This document shows positions 51,502-59,234 of a DNA stretch of 64,000 bases, in pieces. The notes beneath the pieces are model-generated. The model was not told where the DNA came from, did not search any database, and was given only the letters and a program-made list of their open reading frames with translations. This DNA comes from an uncultured Collinsella sp. Lineage in GTDB: Bacteria; Actinomycetota; Coriobacteriia; Coriobacteriales; Coriobacteriaceae. The position numbers and the translations under genes are program-made. How positions within the stretch are numbered: position 1 is the stretch's first letter; each line of letters starts with the position of its first letter. The stretch is taken from positions 1-64,000 of the forward strand of contig CALJDJ010000075.1 in assembly GCA_938023705.1 (NCBI GenBank). Direction: 5' to 3'.

Positions 51502-51689
51502 TAAGAATTGTTTTAACGGCTTTGGTTTCCTTTGGGGATCAGAGCTGTTTTCGTTTACGCGCCGGGCGACGGGAATCGAACCCGCCAGGGTGCGGAGCTG
51601 AGAAAATGCGTGAGCAATTTCCAGCGCAGCACGCAAGGGCCGAAGGCCCGCAGCGAAGCAAATCCTTGGACTTCCCGTCGCCCGCTCCA
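51474..51689 (+). repeat. att-like copies of the tRNA-Gly 3' end
   Basis: The tRNA segment 51484-51501 (TTCCCGTCGCCCGCTCCA) is repeated directly at 51672-51689. A 23-base segment, 51474-51496, is present in inverse at 51563-51585. The 308-base gap to the next gene holds these copies and no gene. Direct repeats of a tRNA 3' end are the usual scar of integrase attachment sites. Here the enclosed DNA is only about 170 bases, as after excision or decay of an element. Confidence 0.75.
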
Positions 51690-51809
51690 AGCTATATAAT
51701 CGCAGGCCAATATGCTAATTTGGCTCGCGTTTATTTTTATACCGTCCGACCTCGCAGGGCAAATGAACCAGGAGCGTTTGTCCCGAATCGTAAGAAAGAA
51801 GTGATTTCC

Positions 51810-52646
51810 ATGGCACAGAGTAAGGCAGAATACCCCACCTCCGATTGCCTGGCGCCCGCCGCGATCGAGGCGAAGACCGAGGCCGCAGGCGTTACCAAGG
51901 CCAACCTGCCGGTCTCGAAGGCCTTTTTGCTCGCCATGTTCGCCGGCGCGTTCATCGCCTTCGGCGGCCTGTTCTTCACGGTCTTTCTGAGCGATCCCAC
52001 GCTTTGCTGGGGCGCCCAGCGCTTCGTGGGCGGTCTTGCTTTTTGCCTGGGACTGGTGCTCGTGCTCATTTGCGGCGCGGAACTGTTTACCGGCAACTCG
52101 CTTATGGTCTGCGCGCTTAAGAGCAAAAAGATCACGCTCGTCCAGATGCTCAAGGCTTGGGCTATTGTGTGGATCGGCAACTTTGCCGGCGCCCTGTTCG
52201 TTGTCTTTTTGATTTACATGGCAGCCATTTACAAACTCAACGGCGAGGCCGTCGCCAACACCATGGTGAGTGTCGCTGCCGGTAAGGTTACGATCGACGC
52301 CGTTACCATCTTCTTCCGCGGCATTCTGTGCAACATCTTTGTCTGCCTGGCCGTATGGATCGGCACTGCCGGCAAGACCGTGGTCGATAAGGTCGTGGGC
52401 ATTTTGCTGCCCATTGCCGCTTTTGTGGCCTGCGGTTTTGAGCACTGTGTCGCCAACATGTACTTTTTGCCCATGGGTATTTTGATGCACTCCTGCGGCT
52501 ATGGAGCCGATGTCGCTGGCGCCGATGCCCTCAACGCTGCCGGGTTGGCGCTCAACCTTACGGTCGCCACGCTGGGCAATATCGTGGGTGGCGCCCTGAT
52601 CGTGGCGCTGGGCTACTGGTTTATCTACGCCAATAAGGAGGCCTAA
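51810..52646 (+). CDS. Formate/nitrite transporter family protein
   Basis: The 278-residue protein has six hydrophobic helices and the FNT features: AGAFIAFGGLFFTV in helix 1, CGAELFTGNSLMVCAL with the conserved GAELFTGN turn, and a C-terminal half with GFEHCVANMYFLP. FNT proteins are pentameric channels for formate, nitrite or hydrosulfide. In a fermenter, formate export or import is the likely task. ATG 51810 is preceded by AAGAAAGAAG. TATAAT at 51695-51700 suggests a promoter overlapping the att-like repeat. A long palindrome follows the stop. Confidence 0.92.
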   Translation: MAQSKAEYPTSDCLAPAAIEAKTEAAGVTKANLPVSKAFLLAMFAGAFIAFGGLFFTVFLSDPTLCWGAQRFVGGLAFCLGLVLVLICGAELFTGNSLMVCALKSKKITLVQMLKAWAIVWIGNFAGALFVVFLIYMAAIYKLNGEAVANTMVSVAAGKVTIDAVTIFFRGILCNIFVCLAVWIGTAGKTVVDKVVGILLPIAAFVACGFEHCVANMYFLPMGILMHSCGYGADVAGADALNAAGLALNLTVATLGNIVGGALIVALGYWFIYANKEA

Positions 52647-52670
52647 AGCCACCAAGCCATAACCGACCAA

Positions 52671-52755
52671 AAAGGGACAGGTTTATTTTGGCAGGTTTTA
52701 GACGAGGCGCTTCGACGTCTTGTCACGAGCTGCCATAATGGACCTGTCCCTTTTG
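52671..52755 (+). repeat. 85-base imperfect palindrome with GGGACAGG core
   Basis: AAAAGGGACAGGT... (52671-52695) is complementary at about 21 of 25 positions to 52731-52755. The outer 13 bases pair perfectly. The right arm ends CCCTTTTG, so it could terminate the transporter transcript. The same AAAGGGAC core forms the xpt terminator at 21066-21094, which suggests an interspersed element. Confidence 0.7.
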
Positions 52756-52832
52756 CGTGCGCGCCGGTATTTATTTGCCCGATGACGATCGCGGGGGACC
52801 AGCTTTTTATTGAACATGTCGAAAGGCTTTTC

Positions 52833-54290
52833 ATGAGCGACTGCGAATCCATGTCTGCCGAGGTGCGCGGCCGCCTGCGTTCCATTCCCGCCGTTCACGA
52901 GCTGCTTGCCGAGTGGCCGGTCATGAAGGCTGCTGGCGATGCAGGCGACACGATGGTACGCGAGGCGATTGACGCCGAGCTCGATGCCGAGCGCGCGGCG
53001 ATTCGCTCCGGCGCCCCTGCAAGGAACAAGCGCGAGCTCGCCTTGGCAATTGAGCAGCGGACCCATCGCCTGTCGCTGCCGACCCTGCGCCCTGCCGTCA
53101 ACGCGACGGGCGTTGTGATTCACACCAATCTGGGCCGCGCTCCGCTCGCTCCCGCGGCGGTGCAGGCGGTGACCGATGTCGCCCGAGGCTACAGCACGCT
53201 TGAGTATGACGTCTCAACCTGCGCTCGCGGGGGCCGCAAAGAGCATGCCGCGCGTCTGCTGCGCACGCTCACGGGGGCGCAGGACGCCTTAGTTGTCAAC
53301 AACAATGCCGCCGCGGTGCTGTTGGTGCTTGCCGCGCATGCCTTCGGCAAAGAGGTCATCGTGAGCCGCGGCGAGCTTGTCGAGGTGGGCGGCAGCTTCC
53401 GCATCCCCGACATCATGGCGGCTTCGGGTGCCAAGCTTGTCGAGGTTGGCTCTACCAACCGCACACATCTGGATGATTATCGAAACGCCATCACGCCCAA
53501 CACGGCGATGATCCTCAAAGTCCATCCTTCCAACTACCGTATCGAGGGCTTCCACGAGGAGGTTTCCGTGGCGGAGCTTTCTGCGCTGGCGCATGAACAT
53601 GGCCTGTTGCTTTACGAGGACCAAGGCTCAGGCGCTTTGCTTGCAGATGGGGTACTCGCCGATGCGGGGGAGAGGCCCGCGTCCGTGTCTCTTGGCGCCG
53701 GCGTTGACGTCGTCTCGTGCTCGGGCGACAAACTGCTCGGTGCTTCGCAGGCGGGCATCATCCTTGGCAACGCCCAGGCAATTGCCGCCTGCGCCTCTCA
53801 TCCGCTTATGCGCGCGCTTCGCCCCGGTAAGCTCACGCTCGCGGCGCTCGAGGCCACTTTGCGACTGTATGTGACCGGTCCCGATGCGGCGCATCGGGAG
53901 ATCCCGGTACTCAACATGCTTTCCGGCGCGCCGGCTCCGCTCGAGCGCCAGGCCAAGCGCCTGCACGACCGCATGCTGCGCAAGCTTCGCGAGGCTCAGT
54001 GCGAGGAGGCCGTGGAGCTGCAGGTTGTCGAGGGCGCCTCTACTCCCGGCGGCGGATCGCTGCCGACTGTCGAGCTCCCTACATTTTGCGTTGCCGTCTG
54101 TCCCGTCGATGGGCGTCTATCCGCCGATGGCCTAAAGCGCGCTATGGTACAGGAGCCCGATACGCCGGTTGTGACACGCGTGCGCCACGACCAGGTGCTG
54201 TTTGACGTTCGCACGCTTTTGCACGACACCGACCTTGACCTGTGTGCGTCTGCGTTGGCGGATGCCGTGCGGGCGGGTTTGCGTCGATGA
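52833..54290 (+). CDS. selA: L-seryl-tRNA(Sec) selenium transferase
   Basis: SelA converts seryl-tRNA(Sec) to selenocysteyl-tRNA(Sec) with selenophosphate, using PLP in a large ring-shaped oligomer. The 485-residue product shows NATGVVIHTNLGRAPL, VNNNAAAVLLVL, KVHPSNYRIEGF and the PLP lysine K300 in CSGDKLLGASQAGI. Length is slightly above the usual 460. ATG 52833 follows GAAAGG; an upstream in-frame start at 52782 lacks one. Its last codons overlap selB (ATGA), so the two are translationally coupled. Confidence 0.96.
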   Translation: MSDCESMSAEVRGRLRSIPAVHELLAEWPVMKAAGDAGDTMVREAIDAELDAERAAIRSGAPARNKRELALAIEQRTHRLSLPTLRPAVNATGVVIHTNLGRAPLAPAAVQAVTDVARGYSTLEYDVSTCARGGRKEHAARLLRTLTGAQDALVVNNNAAAVLLVLAAHAFGKEVIVSRGELVEVGGSFRIPDIMAASGAKLVEVGSTNRTHLDDYRNAITPNTAMILKVHPSNYRIEGFHEEVSVAELSALAHEHGLLLYEDQGSGALLADGVLADAGERPASVSLGAGVDVVSCSGDKLLGASQAGIILGNAQAIAACASHPLMRALRPGKLTLAALEATLRLYVTGPDAAHREIPVLNMLSGAPAPLERQAKRLHDRMLRKLREAQCEEAVELQVVEGASTPGGGSLPTVELPTFCVAVCPVDGRLSADGLKRAMVQEPDTPVVTRVRHDQVLFDVRTLLHDTDLDLCASALADAVRAGLRR

Positions 54291-56251
54291 CTGCGCGTGA
54301 GCTTGTCGAGTGTCCCGTTGTCGTTGGAACAGCAGGACACGTCGACCACGGAAAGTCGGCCCTTATCGAGGCGCTGACCGGCAAAAATCCCGACCGTCTG
54401 GAGGTCGAACGGCGCCGAGGCATGACCACTGAGCTCGGCTTTGGCGAGCTCGAGCTTCCCAGCGACAAGCTTGTCGGCTTGGTTGACGTGCCCGGGCATG
54501 CGCACTACCTGCGCGCGATGGTACAGGGTGCCACCGGCGTGGACGTTGCGTTGCTGGTGGTTTCTGCCGTTGAGGGCGTGATGCCGCAAACCCGCGAACA
54601 CGTCCGCGTGCTGGAGCTGTTGGGCGTGAGGCGCATGGTCGTCGCGCTCACGATGCGCGATTTGGCCGACGACGAGATTGCCACGCTGGCGGAGCTCGAT
54701 GTCGAGGCGTTTCTTGACGGGACCGTGTTTGCGGGTGCCTCGATAGTGCCGGTGTCCTCCAAGACGGGCGAGGGCCTGGACGAGCTGCTTGCGGTGCTCG
54801 ATAACGCGGTCTGCTCGTGCTGGTCGGAGCATCTGGAGGCGACCGCTGGCTCGGGCGCCGCGCCCCGTCTTCCCATCGACCGTTGCTTTAGCATCCGCGG
54901 CACCGGAACCGTCGTGACGGGTACGCTGCACGACGGTCCCGTTTCGGTTGGCGATGAGCTCGTTGCGCTGCCGTCGCAAACGAGCTGTCGCGTGCGCGGG
55001 GTGCAGGTTCACGGGGATACCCAGTGCGCGGTTCCCGGCCAGCGTGTCGCCCTGAACCTGGTGGGCGATGGCGTGGCGGGCCTCAAGCGCGGCGAGATGC
55101 TCGGCGTCGAGGGTCGCGTGGGCCAGACGCTGCGCTTTTTGATGCAACTGACATATGTGGGGCGCGATGGCGTGCGAGCCGGCGTTCTTGCTTCGGGTAC
55201 ACGCGTGCACGTTATGGCGGGCACGGCCGAGGTGCTCGGCCGCATTATGCTTTTAGACGACGAGCCGCCTATTGCGGTCGGCGAGACGCGTGTGGTGCAG
55301 GTGCGCCTGGAACGGCCGCTGCCGTTGCGCGCCGGCGATCATGCCGTCATTCTGTCGTATTCGCCGATTTCGCTGCTTGGCGGCGGACGCGTCCTGCTAT
55401 CGCGCTGTCGCCGCGCGCGGGTCCTGTCGGCGGGGGAGCGCGCGTTGTATGCGGCGCTTGAGACCGGAGATGTCGCGGACGGCGTACGCGCGTGGCTGGC
55501 GCTGCAAACGCTGCCTGTTGCTGCTGCCGGTGTTGCCGCAGCGCTCGATCTTGTTACCGGCGAGGTCGAGATCGTTTTGCGTGGGCTTGTGGACCAGACT
55601 GCCGTGTGCGAGCTTGCCGCGGGCGATGCGGTGTTCTACGCAGATGCCTCGGCTCTCGATACTGCAATGGATGTGCTGGCTGCCGCCTTGTCCTCGATGC
55701 ACGCGGCGGCTCCCAAAGAGATCGGCTTTACGTCCGGTGCGGTCGCGTATATGGCTTGGCCGGGCACCGGCAACGATGTCGCGATGGCACTTATTGCCGA
55801 GGGCTGCGCGCGCGGCGTGTGCGTCGTCGACGGCGCCGAGGTGTTCGACCCGCATTCCGCCGCCGCGGCGATACGTGTGGTGCGCGAGGCTGGCCGGCGT
55901 ATCGTTGCCCTGCTGGACGAGGCCGGTCTTAATGCGCCGACGCTTCCCGAGGTGGGCGAGCAGTTGCAGCTCGATCGCGACACCATGACGCGTGCCCTGC
56001 GCGAGCTTTCGCTCAACCGCGCGATCGTTAAGATCGAACGCGACGTTGCCTTGTCTGCCGCCGCCGAGGCCCATGCGCGTGAGGTCGTCGCCGCGGCTAT
56101 CGAGGCCGACGGCGGCGCTGCCACGACGAGCGTGCTGCGCGAGGCCCTAGGCGTGTCACGCAAGCGCGCCATTAGCATCCTGGAACACCTGGATGCGATG
56201 CGTTTTACGACGCTCGACAAAGAGGCCGGCGGTCTAAGATCCCTGCGCTAG
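54287..56251 (+). CDS. selB: Selenocysteine-specific elongation factor
   Basis: SelB brings Sec-tRNA(Sec) to UGA codons by binding the SECIS hairpin. The 654-residue GTPase has the G1 loop GHVDHGKS at residues 17-24, the switch II motif DVPGH, EF-Tu-like beta-barrel domains and a C-terminal winged-helix region that ends in KRAISILEHLDAMRFT. The G4 motif, normally T/N-K-x-D, reads TMRD here. Start and stop overlap with selA upstream. tRNA-Sec lies 215 bases downstream beyond a palindrome, so all three dedicated Sec-decoding genes are together. Confidence 0.95.
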   Translation: MTARELVECPVVVGTAGHVDHGKSALIEALTGKNPDRLEVERRRGMTTELGFGELELPSDKLVGLVDVPGHAHYLRAMVQGATGVDVALLVVSAVEGVMPQTREHVRVLELLGVRRMVVALTMRDLADDEIATLAELDVEAFLDGTVFAGASIVPVSSKTGEGLDELLAVLDNAVCSCWSEHLEATAGSGAAPRLPIDRCFSIRGTGTVVTGTLHDGPVSVGDELVALPSQTSCRVRGVQVHGDTQCAVPGQRVALNLVGDGVAGLKRGEMLGVEGRVGQTLRFLMQLTYVGRDGVRAGVLASGTRVHVMAGTAEVLGRIMLLDDEPPIAVGETRVVQVRLERPLPLRAGDHAVILSYSPISLLGGGRVLLSRCRRARVLSAGERALYAALETGDVADGVRAWLALQTLPVAAAGVAAALDLVTGEVEIVLRGLVDQTAVCELAAGDAVFYADASALDTAMDVLAAALSSMHAAAPKEIGFTSGAVAYMAWPGTGNDVAMALIAEGCARGVCVVDGAEVFDPHSAAAAIRVVREAGRRIVALLDEAGLNAPTLPEVGEQLQLDRDTMTRALRELSLNRAIVKIERDVALSAAAEAHAREVVAAAIEADGGAATTSVLREALGVSRKRAISILEHLDAMRFTTLDKEAGGLRSLR

Positions 56252-56279
56252 GGCTCCGAATCGCCGCTCGCCACAAAAC

Positions 56280-56419
56280 CGGCCTATCTACTACGTTTAA
56301 GTGACTACCCTCGACCATTTCAAAAACCGCAAAAACAAAACCGCAGGTAGATGACTTGCCGATGTTACGAAAAAGTGGGTATGGCTAACCCTTGCTGGTT
56401 AAACGTAGTAGATGGGCCG
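56280..56419 (+). repeat. 140-base palindromic element between selB and tRNA-Sec
   Basis: The 21-base arms 56280-56300 (CGGCCTATCTACTACGTTTAA) and 56399-56419 are complementary except for one base. The flanking CCACAAAAC / GTTTTCGTGG extends the match with one gap. The interior is A-rich (56331-56345) and holds no gene. The word GGCCTATCTACT also occurs at 20328-20339. It looks like a non-coding palindromic mobile or REP-like element. Confidence 0.7.
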
Positions 56420-56465
56420 TTTTCGTGGCGCGACACTGTGCGTTTGGTAAAATACCGCCACGTTT

Positions 56466-56562
56466 GGGAACGGATGGGCTCCGGTGGGCCCCACGGTCCT
56501 CAAAACCGTTGTGAGGCGTGCAAAACGTCTTGGATGTGTTCGATTCACATACGTTCCCGCCA
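56466..56562 (+). tRNA. selC: tRNA-Sec (anticodon TCA)
   Basis: This 97-base gene has the oversized selenocysteine layout. The acceptor GGGAACG pairs with CGTTCCC. A 6-bp D stem (GGGCTC/GGGCCC) encloses CGGT. The anticodon stem ACGGT/ACCGT holds CCTCAAA with anticodon TCA. A long extra arm follows, then the T arm ATGTG-TTCGATT-CACAT, discriminator G and an encoded CCA. The eighth acceptor pair expected in bacterial tRNA-Sec would be G-A. A TAAAAT -10 at 56448-56453 lies just upstream. Position after selA-selB confirms the call. Confidence 0.95.
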
Positions 56563-56575
56563 ACGCATCCTGCCA

Positions 56576-56610
56576 ACCACCACAAAGGTGCCTGTCCTCT
56601 TTGTGGTGGT
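56576..56610 (+). repeat. Perfect 12-bp hairpin after tRNA-Sec
   Basis: ACCACCACAAAG (56576-56587) pairs with 56599-56610 around GTGCCTGTCCT. There is no T-run, so it is not a plain terminator, but it may help end or process the tRNA-Sec transcript. The loop's CCTGTCC word recalls the palindrome at 52671-52755. Confidence 0.6.
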
Positions 56611-56728
56611 ATGGACCATGTGGACGAAACAGCTTCGAAACACGCGATTTGTACGTCGGGTGCTCAAAAACGCTTCTACCTGCATCGTAATCAAAACGAA
56701 ACATCTGCTCGTCGGCTTATGCGAAACT

Positions 56729-56758
56729 TTGCTGCAACAGTGCGATATTATCCATACT
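56729..56758 (+). promoter_or_regulatory. Candidate gdhA promoter
   Basis: TTGCTG (56729-56734) and CATACT (56753-56758) are 18 bases apart, 66 bases before the start codon. A GCGGCGC...GCGCCGC hairpin near 56771-56790 lies in the leader. Confidence 0.35.
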
Positions 56759-56824
56759 CGATAAAGCTCGCGGCGCATGGGGCGCCGCGAACGACACCTT
56801 TCTTTTCCATCAATTGGAGGAAGC

Positions 56825-58180
56825 ATGAGCTACACGCAGAAAGTTCTCGACGAGCTCAAGGCCCGCTATCCCGAGCAGCCTGAGTTCATCCAGGCCGCGA
56901 CCGAGATCCTCGGCACCATCCAGCCGGCGCTCGACGCCCATCCCGAGTACGAGGAGGCCGCCCTGCTTGAGCGCCTCGTCGAGCCCGAGCGCATCGTTAT
57001 GTTCCGTGTCCCCTGGGTCGATGACCAGGGCAAGGTCCAGGTCAACCGCGGCTACCGCGTCGAGTTCAACTCTGCCATTGGACCCTACAAGGGCGGCCTG
57101 CGCTTTAACCCGACGGTCACCCTTGGCATGCTCAAGTTCCTGGGCTTGGAGCAGATCCTCAAGAACAGCCTGACCACCCTGCCCATGGGCGGCGGCAAGG
57201 GCGGCTCCGACTTTGACCCCAAGGGCAAGTCCAACAACGAGATAATGCACTTCTGCCAGTCCTTCATGACCGAGCTCTATCGCCATATTGGCCCCAACAC
57301 CGACGTTCCCGCCGGCGACCTGGGCGTTGGCGGCCGCGAGGTTGCCTACATGTTCGGTCAGTACAAGCGCCTGACCAACGAGTGGACCGGCGTCCTTACC
57401 GGCAAGGGCCTCTCCTTTGGCGGCTCGCTCGCCCGTACCGAGGCCACCGGCTACGGTCTGGTCTACTTTGTGGACGAGTACCTCAAGAGCCGCGGTGAGT
57501 CCTTCGAGGGCAAGAACGTCGTCGTTCACGGCTCCGGTAACGTCGCCATCTACGCGGTCCAGAAGGTCGCCCAGCTCGGCGGCAAGGTGCTGGCCTGCTC
57601 CGATACCCACGGCTGGGTCGAGGATCCCGACGGCATCGACTACTCCGTGCTCGAGCACGTCTACAACCAGAAGCGCTCCGGCCACGACAAGGGCGTCACG
57701 CTCGCCATGTACGTTGACGAGAAGCCCGGTGCCGTGTGGCACGAGGGCGACGGCCGCGGCGTGTGGGAGCTGCCCTGCGACATCGCGCTGCCCTGCGCTC
57801 GCGAGAACACGCTGCTGCTCGAGGACGCCCAGGCGCTCGTCGCCAATGGCTGCAAGGTGGTCGGCGAGGGCGCGAACATGCCCACGACCATCGAGGCCAC
57901 GACCTACTTCCAGGAGAACGGCGTCGCCTTTATGCCCGGTAAGGCTGCCAACGCCGGCGGCGTGCTCGTGTCCGGCCTCGAGATGAGCCAGAACGCCGAG
58001 CACCTGTCCTGGACCTTCGAGGAGGTCGACGGCAAGCTCGAGCAGCTCATGCGCGGCATGTTCCACAACGTGGACGACACCGCCAAGGAGTATGGCCAGG
58101 AGGGCAACTTTGTCATGGGCGCCAACATCGCCGGCTTCCTGAAGGTCGCCGACGCCATGCTCGCTCAGGGCGTCTGCTAA
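56825..58180 (+). CDS. gdhA: NADP-dependent glutamate dehydrogenase
   Basis: The 451-residue enzyme interconverts 2-oxoglutarate plus ammonia and glutamate. It shows YKGGLRFNPTVTLGMLKFLGLEQ, the catalytic lysine block LPMGGGKGGSDFDPKGKS, DVPAGDLGVGGREV and the Rossmann segment VVVHGSGNVAIYAV. The length of about 450 and these blocks fit the hexameric class-I GDH, usually NADP-linked and assimilatory; cofactor preference is inferred. A GGAGGAAGC site precedes ATG 56825. A terminator follows. Confidence 0.95.
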   Translation: MSYTQKVLDELKARYPEQPEFIQAATEILGTIQPALDAHPEYEEAALLERLVEPERIVMFRVPWVDDQGKVQVNRGYRVEFNSAIGPYKGGLRFNPTVTLGMLKFLGLEQILKNSLTTLPMGGGKGGSDFDPKGKSNNEIMHFCQSFMTELYRHIGPNTDVPAGDLGVGGREVAYMFGQYKRLTNEWTGVLTGKGLSFGGSLARTEATGYGLVYFVDEYLKSRGESFEGKNVVVHGSGNVAIYAVQKVAQLGGKVLACSDTHGWVEDPDGIDYSVLEHVYNQKRSGHDKGVTLAMYVDEKPGAVWHEGDGRGVWELPCDIALPCARENTLLLEDAQALVANGCKVVGEGANMPTTIEATTYFQENGVAFMPGKAANAGGVLVSGLEMSQNAEHLSWTFEEVDGKLEQLMRGMFHNVDDTAKEYGQEGNFVMGANIAGFLKVADAMLAQGVC

Positions 58181-58222
58181 ATTCAGCTTGACATAGCTCC
58201 GTACAGCACCCGCTGATGCGCT

Positions 58223-58257
58223 AAGGCTCCCGACCATATCGGCCGGGAGCCTTTTTC
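58223..58257 (+). terminator. Intrinsic terminator of gdhA
   Basis: AAGGCTCCCG (58223-58232) pairs with CGGGAGCCTT (58244-58253), followed by TTTC. Confidence 0.9.
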
Positions 58258-58319
58258 TATGGTGGTGAGGGTCGTGCGCCCTCGTTTGGTACACTAAGAG
58301 GTACTGGACAAGTGAAGAG

Positions 58320-59234
58320 ATGGGGGAGAACGTGCTCAAGTTCGGTACCTACGTCCGTGTTGGAAACGCGGCCGAAGCCTATGAGCTCTTGCAGAAGAAC
58401 CGCAACAACAAGATTGTGGGCGGCGGCATCTGGATGCGCCTGGGTTCGCGTCGTGTGGCGACGGCGATTGACCTTTCGGCCTGCGGACTCGATCAGATCG
58501 AGGAGACCGAGACCGAGTTTCGCATCGGTGCCATGTGCACCCTGCGCCAGCTCGAGCGCCATGCCGAGCTCAACGCGCTTGTCAACAATGTCTTCGAGTT
58601 CGCCGTTCACGATATCGTGGGCGTGCAGCTGCGCAATACCGCCACGGTGGGCGGCAGCATCTATGGCCGCTTTGGCTTCTCGGACGTTCTCTCCGCCTTC
58701 CTCGCGCTCGACTCTTACGTTGAGCTGACGGGTGCCGGCCGTGTGCCGCTCGCCGAGTTCGTGGACATGAGCTATGTGCGCGACGTGATCGAGCACGTCG
58801 TGGTCGTCAAGCACGATTACCGCGCGAGCTACGAGGCCGTGCGCAAGGCTGCGACCGACTTCCCCTCGCTCAACGTCACCGCCGCCTGGTGGGACAACAC
58901 CTGGCACATCACCGTGGGCGCCCGCCCGCTGCGCGCGACCTTGCTGCAGGGCGAGGCATGTGGCCTCACCAGCGAGCAGCCTTCCGAGGACGAGCTGCGC
59001 GCCCTGGCCGTGTCCGTACGCGCGTTGAGCTATGGCACCAACCTGTGGGGCTCGGCCGACTACCGCCGCCGCGTCTCGGCCCCGCTTGCCGTGCAGGCCG
59101 TTCGCCGCGCCGCTGGCATCGAGCTTTCGGCCGCGCTTGCCCGCGAGCTCGAGACCGTGCAGATCCCCAAGTTCGCCACGGACGAGTATTCCTGCCGCCG
59201 CGTGCCCGGCGTCGATTCTAGCGAGGTGCGCTAA
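58320..59234 (+). CDS. FAD-binding subunit of a molybdenum hydroxylase (YgfM-like)
   Basis: The 304-residue protein is the medium, FAD-binding subunit of the xanthine dehydrogenase family. It has KIVGGGIWMRLG near the FAD site, VGVQLRNTATVGGSIYGRFGFSD, which matches the family's RNxATxGG motif, and a C-terminal CO-dehydrogenase-flavoprotein-like domain. It passes electrons from the Fe-S centres to an acceptor. ATG 58320 is used, though GTG 58332 behind GGGGGAG is possible. Its stop overlaps the next gene's start (TAATG), so the pair is coupled. The layout matches ygfM-xdhD of E. coli. Confidence 0.88.
   Translation: MGENVLKFGTYVRVGNAAEAYELLQKNRNNKIVGGGIWMRLGSRRVATAIDLSACGLDQIEETETEFRIGAMCTLRQLERHAELNALVNNVFEFAVHDIVGVQLRNTATVGGSIYGRFGFSDVLSAFLALDSYVELTGAGRVPLAEFVDMSYVRDVIEHVVVVKHDYRASYEAVRKAATDFPSLNVTAAWWDNTWHITVGARPLRATLLQGEACGLTSEQPSEDELRALAVSVRALSYGTNLWGSADYRRRVSAPLAVQAVRRAAGIELSAALARELETVQIPKFATDEYSCRRVPGVDSSEVR

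Noticed and set aside
56351..56764. 137-codon frame overlapping tRNA-Sec
   Set aside because: It spans the palindrome and the whole tRNA-Sec gene, which is certain, and lacks a ribosome binding site.
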